From: Eutreptiella sp. 'Long Island Sound 2002'
Taxonomy: Eukaryota; Euglenozoa; Euglenophyceae; Eutreptiales; Eutreptiaceae
Assembly: GCA_964036045.1 (NCBI GenBank)
Contig: OZ038390.1
Span: 3,608,517-3,672,516, forward strand
Direction of reading: 5' to 3'
Length of the DNA: 64,000 nt
Translations under genes and position numbers: made by a program
Notes under the pieces: model-generated
Databases searched by the model: none
Told to the model about the DNA's origin: nothing
The model's input: only the letters and a program-made list of their open reading frames with translations
In this document: positions 8,996 through 16,179 of the stretch, in pieces
How positions within the stretch are numbered: position 1 is the stretch's first letter
How the letters are laid out: the number at the start of each line of letters is the position of its first letter

Positions 8996-10313
8996 GACCC
9001 CACGTCTCCTTCCCTCCACGCATCTTTCTCTCCACCTTCTCAAAGGTTACCATGTCAATCTCAGAACCCATTCGCGAATCTCTACTTCAACCAGGTTCTC
9101 CCCTCCCATACTCCCCCACACCCATGCTTTCTCTCATCACTTAATTGCGATATCGGCTTCGAGCTCTCCACTTCCACCAACTCTAATCGAATCTCTTATC
9201 GACGTAAATGCGTTTATTGTGTGTCGATTCAATCGTCCCCTTCACTGCTCTCATTCTAGTTTCTACAAGTCTCGGTATGTTTCACAACATCCGTCATTTA
9301 ATTTTTGCACTCGCTTCCTTTGTTCGACTCCTAACTTCTTCAACACTCGCCACGACTCGCTTTTTGCCCTCATCGCGCCTCCATCCTGTCTCACAGCTAC
9401 TCCCGTCATTCTTTTTCCCCACCAACCTCTCAACCCACATGTTCAGGACAACAATCCATTTCAATTTCCAAGAACGACTCAATTTCCAAGAATGAATCAA
9501 TCAAAGAAGCTCTCTAAGGAACGACAAGGTTCTCCTTCACTCGCACATGCACATCACCACCGCACAAACACTAACACAACACCTTGCACCCAACACCACA
9601 TTCACACGACACAAATCATCACTCCACCTCACTCTACACTCATCGATCACCACTCCACCACCACCGCCCCACTTCTCGCCTGGATTACGTTGACATCATC
9701 GAATACTTCATCATCATCAAGCTTGCCTGTTCCCATGCCTCCTCTCCCGATCACGAGCGCTTCGACATCATGGAGATTATCACAAGTTAACAGAAAGTTG
9801 ATTTGTGTGCCTCACGAACTGCGCCCAAAACACCAAGGTTCACTTATTCCCATGCCTCCCCTCCCGAGCACAAGCGCTTCGACATCATGGAGACTATCAC
9901 AAGTTAACAGAGTTTTGATTTGTGTATCTCACGACTTGCGTCCACAACACCACGGTTCCTTTATTCTCATGCCTCCCCTCCCAAGCACAAGCGCTTCGAC
10001 ATCATGGAGACTATATCAAGTTAACAGAAATTTGATTAGTGTGCCTCACGACTTGCGTCCAAAACACCACGGTTCTCTTATTCTCATGCCTCCCCTCCCG
10101 AGCACGAGCGCTTTAACATCATGGAGACCTTTACACGTTAACAAATTTTGGGTTTATGTCCCCCACATTGATATTTCATTCCCTTTCGTGTTCACCAACA
10201 ACCCGACCTCACACCACGAACACACCCACGCTCACAATCACATCACTATCACTCCCAATACCCCACCACTACCCCCCCGACCCAATCGCCGGCGATCCCA
10301 ACACCGAGCCTAA
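8886..10313 (+). CDS. Overlapping middle ORF of LINE-A with 39-residue repeats
   Basis: A 475-codon frame overlaps the end of ORF1 by 110 bp and the start of ORF2 by 158 bp, in a third frame. Its second half contains about 3.6 copies of a 39-residue unit with the core MPPLPSTSASTSWRLSQVNR, encoded by the 117-bp tandem repeat at 9732-10145. Composition is Ser/Thr/Pro/His-rich with no known domain. The frame could be open by chance in C-rich DNA that is poor in stops. In favour of coding, the repeat keeps its frame through all units. In LINE-B the corresponding inter-ORF gap is only about 120 bp. Confidence 0.3.
   Translation: MNGLSLNSSELTWEPRVIKINFSPINLPMLNTRSESETPRLLPSTHLSLHLLKGYHVNLRTHSRISTSTRFSPPILPHTHAFSHHLIAISASSSPLPPTLIESLIDVNAFIVCRFNRPLHCSHSSFYKSRYVSQHPSFNFCTRFLCSTPNFFNTRHDSLFALIAPPSCLTATPVILFPHQPLNPHVQDNNPFQFPRTTQFPRMNQSKKLSKERQGSPSLAHAHHHRTNTNTTPCTQHHIHTTQIITPPHSTLIDHHSTTTAPLLAWITLTSSNTSSSSSLPVPMPPLPITSASTSWRLSQVNRKLICVPHELRPKHQGSLIPMPPLPSTSASTSWRLSQVNRVLICVSHDLRPQHHGSFILMPPLPSTSASTSWRLYQVNRNLISVPHDLRPKHHGSLILMPPLPSTSALTSWRPLHVNKFWVYVPHIDISFPFVFTNNPTSHHEHTHAHNHITITPNTPPLPPRPNRRRSQHRA
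9732..10145 (+). repeat. 117-bp tandem repeat, about 3.6 units, between LINE-A ORF1 and ORF2
   Basis: Units start near 9732, 9849, 9966 and 10083 with an exact spacing of 117 bp. Each begins CCCATGCCTCC or CTCATGCCTCC and contains GCGCTTCGACATCATGGAGA. Units differ by a few substitutions; the last one is shorter and more diverged. Confidence 0.9.
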
Positions 10314-13300
10314 TGGTGACAACAACAACACCACCAAGCCCCCCTTCATTTTTCTTCCTCACCATCCAAACACCACTAAACACCGTCACCCAGTACTCTC
10401 TAAAACCACATTACAGATCACAACTCATAACACTGCCAAAAACATGCACGACATCCAAGCCACCGTCCTCCACCACTTCAGCAAAGGAACAGACATTCTA
10501 TGCCTTCAGGAAATTCCCTCCAACATTACCCTTGACAACACCCTTGGCCTCACCACCTTCGAAAACTATGCCCCTGACAAAACAAACGGCACTGCCTTAA
10601 TCGTCCACAAACACCTCGCTCCCTTTTGCCGCAAAACCCACCACACTAACATTCACGGTTGTCTCACTACCATAGACATCACCCTACCGGGATACCCCAC
10701 ATTTCGTATCTTCAATATTTATAAAACCCACATCCAATCACATCAACAACGCCTCGCACACGTCATCACCACTCTCCAGCAAAAAGAACCAATTCACCTC
10801 CTCATTGGAGACATGAACACTCACCTACAACCACACTTAGACACCGACAACATCAAACACCCAAAATCCTGGCCTTGGCTCTATGACCAACTACACCCCC
10901 CAACTCCAGACACTACCCCCCGGCTACATGACCTTTTTCGGTCCCAAAACCCCCATCTCCGCCAATGGACAAGGCCCCGTAACAAGCGCCTACCCGACTC
11001 CCAATCTCGCATAGATCTCATTATCGCTTCTTCCTCCTTCATCTCCATATTCAATCCACAAAATACCTTTATCAATACCACCATCAATAACTCCGATCAC
11101 TACCCTGTCACCTCCACCATTAACATACCTACCAACCCACTAAACATCTACGACATTCCCCACGCAGACATCTACTACAGAAAACTCAACAAAGAAGAAC
11201 ACAGCAAATTTCTCCAACGCCTCCACTCCCTGGACACATGGACCCAAAATAACATGACCTCCATTTTAAACTCTCCCATCGACGAATTAATCGACACTAC
11301 AAACAACATCCTCTGCTCTCTTGTCAACTCCTACAAGTTGGTCACCAACCAGCATCATTCCCACAAACCTACCAATATCGAAAAGGCCTTCACTCACCAA
11401 CTCAACAACATCCAACCCTCCACCACTTTAACCTCCAAGCAAGCCAAGACACTTCAACACACCCTGGACAAATGGACTGAAAAGAAAAAACGTCAATCCC
11501 AAAAACGTCTCCATCACTCTCTCATTAAAGGACGGAAAATTAAAAAGTCTCTCAATAACATCTTCACCCCCCGCTCCACCACACCCATGGCCCTATACGA
11601 TACCAACAACAATCTCACCTCCGACCCCTACTCCCTCTGCGAATCCATGGGCCAGTGCCTCACCGCTTTAGGAGGACCCCCAGACTTCCAGATAGAACCC
11701 CAACTTATCGACTCCCTTATGGAGCTCTCCCCCTCCATCCCTCAGGACGCTCCTCACCCCGAATTCACTGAAATCTTCTTCAACACCTTGCTCTCAAACT
11801 CAAACCCAGTCAAAGCCCCTGGCTTTGACAACACCAACCTATACCTCTTCCACCTAGCTCCCAAACACATAAAGTCTCTCCTCTTTCACGTATGCTCCCA
11901 CTTCATCACCAACCCCATTCCCAAACAATGGCTCACCGCTCGAATCTTCCTCCTCTACAAGAAACACGACCCCCACAACCCTATCAATTACCGACCCATA
12001 GCTCTTCTCCAAACAATTTATAAAATACTCGCCTCATATGCCGCTACCGCCCTAACCTTCTACGCCACCAAGTATAACCTACTCCACCACTCCCAATACG
12101 GTGGCATCCCCAATCACCGCACCACAGACCACATATTCACCATGATCTCCAACATCTCCCTCCACCCCGACATCTACCACCTCTACCTCGACCTCAACAA
12201 GGCCTTCAACTCCGTCCCCCACCAAGCCCTATGGCAAATCCTACACAACTACAACTTCCCCAAACACATTATCTCTCTCATCGAAAACCTATACTCTCAT
12301 CCCGCTGACTATCCCACCGTCAATGGCTTCTCTCTTTTTGCCGCCATGACTATCAGGGGACTCCGCCAGGGATGCCCAATGTCTCCAATTCTTTTTAATC
12401 TCTTCATCGACCCCATAATCCGCAAACTCTCTTCCTTGCTCCCTTCTCACACCTTCTCCGCTCTGTTCTCTTTTATTGACGACATAGCCCTACAAACTGC
12501 CTGCCCCAAAATCCTGCACACTGCACTCTCCTTCCTCTTCAACGTAGGCCCAAAATACGGCCTCTCCTTCAACGCCACCAAATCCGAACTCCACGCCCTC
12601 AACAATGCCCCTCACCTCACCATCCGCATTTCCTCTACTACCCACTTCAGCACCTTCGATCAACATGGCAAACCACGCCAATATTACAAATACCTAGGGG
12701 TCTTCTTCTTCACTTCTCAACAAAATCAACAAATGTTCCTCCTCCTGAAAAACCTCGTCAACTCCTTCTTCACCAACCTCCTTCCTCTATCCTTATCACA
12801 CACCGAACTCATCAAACTCTCCAATATTCAACTTATTCCTATCCTTGCCTACCGCCTCATCTACAATTCCCTCCCCAACAAACTTCTTGACACACTTGAC
12901 CACTCCATTTGGCTCAACATAGCATCCCAAGGCAAACTCTCACTCCGCACTCCCAACAAAACCAAATATTCTCCTCGCCACACTCTTGGTCTTGGCATCA
13001 CCAAAATATCACACGTTACCCACACTCAAGCCATCAACCACTTTCTCCGTTACACATCAAACGAAGGTCCCTCCACATCCAATCGTTCTATCCAACACAC
13101 CCTCTTCCACCGCGGCCCAGTTTCTAACCTCCTGCAAGACATACTCATCACCTCAGCCCACCACTTCTCCATCCAAACACACAACATTCCACACCACAAC
13201 CCCTGCCAGGTCCGATCACTTCCACTCAACTCAGCCATCCAAGTCGCCTTCCTCGACCACAAGAATGAAAATTCAAATCTCTGGTTCCCGGGCACAACCA

Positions 13301-14625
13301 TCCAACACAATCTCCACTCCACATCAGTCCAATTCTCCGACAACATCTTCCACCTTCACGACACCCACCACTTCTCCTTCATCACTCAAAAGGGCAACGA
13401 ACTCTCATCCTTTATTACTACTCCCACACACCCAATATGCCCAACCACACTGCAAGACTTCCCCATCTCACATACCACCACCCTATCAACCACACATTAT
13501 TTCCAGCTCAAATCCAACCAGAATATTCCCCTTCCCAACTTTTCACATCTGGATTATTGGGGCTGTCACGACTTACTCAACGCTCTCCAATCCAACACCA
13601 CCTACTCTATCATCTATACCGACGGATCGGACGACCCCAACTCTTCCAATCCCTCTGGATCAGCCGCAATTATCTCCCTCCAAACCAACGACCACACTAT
13701 CATTACCTCCCCCTCTCCCCTCAAAGGGTCATACCCAGCAGAAATCTACGCCATCATCATCTCCCTCCTCTACCCTCAACTCACCACCCTCCCCCAGCCG
13801 ATCATCTTCGCCATCGACAACTTGAGCACATGCCTCACCCTAAATACCCTCCTTCACTTTCACTCTCCCCCCTTCACCACTAGCAACAACGCCTTTGCTC
13901 TTTGGTACAACCTCATATGGCATCTTCTCCAACATTTAAAACACATCGCCATCCTTTTCACTTGGATCAAAGGACATGCCGATTTCCCCGGCAATGACGC
14001 GGCGGACAGTGTCTCCAAATGGAGCACCACCCACTTCGATTACCTTCTCTCCCCCACAACTTCCACACAACTGGCCATTAACCAAACTCCACTTCCCGGC
14101 AAAATAACCTCTAAACTCACGAAACATCAACTCCCAACCCATCAACACAACAACATTCAGCTCTCCCTTAGTAATCACTTCTTTCTCAAATCCTCGTGGT
14201 TCTCCACTTTCACCTTTAAGTGGGTGAATGGCCTCTTCTCTTGCAAGGGCTACCAACCCCACTTCATCCTCAACACCTACCTCTGCCCTCTTTGTAATCA
14301 CCACCACCCCTTAGACCCCATCACCTTCATCACCGAATGCCACACTACTAACGCAATACGGAAAAAATTCTTCAACACTTGGAATGGGCACTTCCACAAC
14401 ACCATCATCACTTGGTGGGCCACCGCTTCCAAAGGCGACCGCCGCAACTTCATTCGAACCCTCATACCCAACACACTCAGCAATCAATTACGCACACCCC
14501 CACGCGACCACAACCTACTACTCCAACATCAAATCTCTTCGTCAAGCCCTAAAATATCGACAAAAACCTCTCACCACCCTCCTCAACGAAACCAAACAAT
14601 GGCTCATCGACAACCCCATCTCTAA
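10156..14625 (+). CDS. LINE-A ORF2: APE endonuclease, reverse transcriptase, RNase H, zinc motif
   Basis: A 1489-residue polyprotein for target-primed reverse transcription. APE endonuclease at about residues 90-325: LCLQEIPS, LLIGDMNTH, RIDLIIASS, SDHYPVTS. RT at about 545-830: NYRPIALLQTIYKILA, LDLNKAFNSVP, GLRQGCPMSPILFN, and the catalytic box SFIDDIAL (Ile where YADD or FADD is usual). RNase H at about 1150-1285: IYTDGSDD, AEIYAI, and IKGHADFPGNDAAD. A zinc motif follows at about 1376 (CPLCNHHHPLDPITF, then C), then WWATASKGDRRNFIRTLIP. Homology to LINE-B continues beyond about 14520 in another frame, so the last ~35 residues up to the stop at 14625 are probably out of frame. The start is uncertain: 10156 is the first Met in frame. 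Confidence 0.9.
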   Translation: MSPTLIFHSLSCSPTTRPHTTNTPTLTITSLSLPIPHHYPPDPIAGDPNTEPNGDNNNTTKPPFIFLPHHPNTTKHRHPVLSKTTLQITTHNTAKNMHDIQATVLHHFSKGTDILCLQEIPSNITLDNTLGLTTFENYAPDKTNGTALIVHKHLAPFCRKTHHTNIHGCLTTIDITLPGYPTFRIFNIYKTHIQSHQQRLAHVITTLQQKEPIHLLIGDMNTHLQPHLDTDNIKHPKSWPWLYDQLHPPTPDTTPRLHDLFRSQNPHLRQWTRPRNKRLPDSQSRIDLIIASSSFISIFNPQNTFINTTINNSDHYPVTSTINIPTNPLNIYDIPHADIYYRKLNKEEHSKFLQRLHSLDTWTQNNMTSILNSPIDELIDTTNNILCSLVNSYKLVTNQHHSHKPTNIEKAFTHQLNNIQPSTTLTSKQAKTLQHTLDKWTEKKKRQSQKRLHHSLIKGRKIKKSLNNIFTPRSTTPMALYDTNNNLTSDPYSLCESMGQCLTALGGPPDFQIEPQLIDSLMELSPSIPQDAPHPEFTEIFFNTLLSNSNPVKAPGFDNTNLYLFHLAPKHIKSLLFHVCSHFITNPIPKQWLTARIFLLYKKHDPHNPINYRPIALLQTIYKILASYAATALTFYATKYNLLHHSQYGGIPNHRTTDHIFTMISNISLHPDIYHLYLDLNKAFNSVPHQALWQILHNYNFPKHIISLIENLYSHPADYPTVNGFSLFAAMTIRGLRQGCPMSPILFNLFIDPIIRKLSSLLPSHTFSALFSFIDDIALQTACPKILHTALSFLFNVGPKYGLSFNATKSELHALNNAPHLTIRISSTTHFSTFDQHGKPRQYYKYLGVFFFTSQQNQQMFLLLKNLVNSFFTNLLPLSLSHTELIKLSNIQLIPILAYRLIYNSLPNKLLDTLDHSIWLNIASQGKLSLRTPNKTKYSPRHTLGLGITKISHVTHTQAINHFLRYTSNEGPSTSNRSIQHTLFHRGPVSNLLQDILITSAHHFSIQTHNIPHHNPCQVRSLPLNSAIQVAFLDHKNENSNLWFPGTTIQHNLHSTSVQFSDNIFHLHDTHHFSFITQKGNELSSFITTPTHPICPTTLQDFPISHTTTLSTTHYFQLKSNQNIPLPNFSHLDYWGCHDLLNALQSNTTYSIIYTDGSDDPNSSNPSGSAAIISLQTNDHTIITSPSPLKGSYPAEIYAIIISLLYPQLTTLPQPIIFAIDNLSTCLTLNTLLHFHSPPFTTSNNAFALWYNLIWHLLQHLKHIAILFTWIKGHADFPGNDAADSVSKWSTTHFDYLLSPTTSTQLAINQTPLPGKITSKLTKHQLPTHQHNNIQLSLSNHFFLKSSWFSTFTFKWVNGLFSCKGYQPHFILNTYLCPLCNHHHPLDPITFITECHTTNAIRKKFFNTWNGHFHNTIITWWATASKGDRRNFIRTLIPNTLSNQLRTPPRDHNLLLQHQISSSSPKISTKTSHHPPQRNQTMAHRQPHL

Positions 14626-14890
14626 CCTTCATCAGTTATCTCCGACGTCCACCTCCAACCCCTGGAACGAATCTTTTTCCATTTACAGCACATCATCCAC
14701 CGCTCCCCACCCACTACTCTTTCCATCCCCTACCAACAAAGAACCAACCAACAAACGACCTCACTCTAAACGCCCTACCACAAAACCGAAGCCCCCCACC
14801 AAAACTTCAGCCATACAACTTCAGCACTTTCCGCCTCAACCACTACATCCTCACATCACCAACCGCATACCTCCTCCAAATGACACTTAA
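14520..14890 (+). pseudogene. Frameshifted C-terminal tail of LINE-A ORF2
   Basis: In the +1 frame relative to ORF2 the sequence encodes NIKSLRQALKYRQKPL, then LLNETKQWLIDNPISN. This aligns with the tail of LINE-B ORF2 (NIKKKMHAKDFDSALVKRNR, then LIEDANKFLHDNPPG). A frameshift near 14495-14525, close to a run of five C, therefore separates this tail from ORF2. The tail is Lys/Pro-rich, has clusters such as NKRPHSKRP, and ends at TAA near 14888-14890. Confidence 0.55.
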
Positions 14891-14945
14891 CCTCCAATCC
14901 CATCCTTCAACCCCAACGCATACACTCGCTTCACCAACGGCACTC

Positions 14946-15460
14946 CCGTCTTGTCAGCAAACAGCAAACAATCAGCAACCAACAGCCAGCAGCCAACAGC
15001 CAGAAACAAACAGCAAACAACCAGCAGCAGCAACAGTCAGCAGCCAGCAGCCAGCGACCAACAACCAGTAACCAGCGGCCATCAGCCAACATCCAGCACA
15101 TCAACCACCCACCGCCTCCCATCCACAGTAGGACACTTCCAGCGACAACAGCCAGCAAACACCCCCCCCCCCAACCACTCTCCCCAGACACCCCAGACAT
15201 TATCCCCCCCCCCCCCCCGGCTACCTGCTCCCCTCTTCCGACACTCGACCTGTATCAGCAAGCAAGTAGCACCCAGCTACCATCCAGCAGCAAACATCCA
15301 GCAACCAGCAGCCAGCGACCAGCAGCCAGCAGTCCTCAGCCAACGACACACAGCAACAGCAGTCAACATCCAGCACCCAGCAGCCATGAGCAATCGGCCA
15401 GTATACAGCAGCCACCATCACCCACTAACGCAGCCAGCAACCAACAGCCACCTGACACAT
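14946..15460 (+). repeat. Degenerate CAGCCA/CAGCAA repeat array in the LINE-A 3' UTR
   Basis: About 500 bp of imperfect 6-7 bp units (CAGCCAG, CAGCAAA, CCAGCAGC), broken by C-homopolymers near 15165 and 15206-15218. It is strand-biased, with almost no G runs. Many LINE 3' UTRs carry simple repeats; a role in RT recognition is possible but not shown. Confidence 0.7.
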
Positions 15461-16100
15461 CAGCCTTCACCCGTCACCCACCTACACGGCAGGACACAAC
15501 ACCGTCACCACACTGCACCACACTGCACCACTGTATGCACAGCTCTGCGCACCAGGAAACCTTACCGATCCATTGAGTCTTTTTTGTTTGAGCCATCAAT
15601 TGGAATTTTTCTTTTCTATTTTTTTTTTTCAGGACCACTACGGCAAGAGCGCAAGACTTGAGCAGAATGAAAGGGCTTTGTACTTTAGTAATTCTCAGAT
15701 CAGCTACAGGGCCACAGACTGATTCCAGGCAAGCCAGAGTGTTCCAGTCTGTTTTACTTTTTGCCCCTGCACTTGCTCGCTTCTCTTCGCTCAATCCACT
15801 GGTCCATTTTTCCATTATATCATCTTTTTGTTTTTGTTTTTTTTTTGTTTTTTTTCTTTTTTGCCTTGGTATAGGCTATATATCCCTTTGCATCTTTCAC
15901 CGAAATGGCCTCCACTAGTATTTTAACCTTTTCAGGCCCATGGTGCAGTTCATGCAGTGTTTTCACCCTGACTTGGTTTGTAAATACCCGCGGCTGTCCT
16001 TCGGAGAACTTCGGCTCACCATGAACGCTCATTTTGCCCATGGTTAGGCCGCTTTGGTGCAATGCTTTGGGCGGGGGACCGCCATGCCTCAAAAAAAAAA
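15461..16100 (+). other. Distal 3' UTR and poly(A) tail of LINE-A
   Basis: Non-coding. It contains T-rich runs at 15620-15631 and 15821-15862 and finishes in an A run at 16091-16102 that abuts the target-site duplication. No gene is seen. The T-rich tracts in the sense strand are unusual for a LINE 3' UTR, and part of this stretch could be a later insertion. Confidence 0.6.
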
Positions 16101-16112
16101 AACCGGTCTCCG
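16101..16112. repeat. Target-site duplication of LINE-A, right copy
   Basis: AACCGGTCTCCG is identical to 6454-6465. Joining the flanks restores a continuous LTR sequence, including the first of two 40-bp tandem units. Confidence 0.75.
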
Positions 16113-16179
16113 GTCCACTAACCCCATGTACGGAAGGGAAGACCGGTCTCCGGTCCACTAACCCCATGTACGGAAGGCG
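16102..16179 (+). repeat. 40-bp tandem duplication in the LTR (U3)
   Basis: Two units of ACCGGTCTCCGGTCCACTAA plus about 20 more bases start at 16102 and 16142. They lie about 100-165 bp upstream of the TATA-like box, the position of U3 enhancer repeats in LTRs. The first unit contains the LINE-A insertion site. Confidence 0.8.

Larger units (their letters stand above)
6466..16100 (+). mobile_element. LINE-A: full-length non-LTR retrotransposon (APE-RT-RNase H clade)
   Basis: The 9.6-kb element is bounded by a 10-12 bp target-site duplication and ends in a run of about 12 A. Layout: 5' UTR (6466-6709), ORF1 (6710-8995), a spacer with 117-bp tandem repeats and an overlapping middle frame, ORF2 (10156-14625 with a frameshifted tail to 14890), and a 1.2-kb 3' UTR with CAGCCA-like repeats. 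Coding parts are markedly C-rich on the sense strand, unlike the surrounding chromovirus. ORF1 and almost all of ORF2 are open, so the copy is fairly young, but the ORF2 C-terminus is shifted. Confidence 0.85.

Noticed and set aside
9732-10145. CRISPR-like array
   Set aside because: The 117-bp units are continuous tandem repeats without spacers, inside a eukaryotic LINE.
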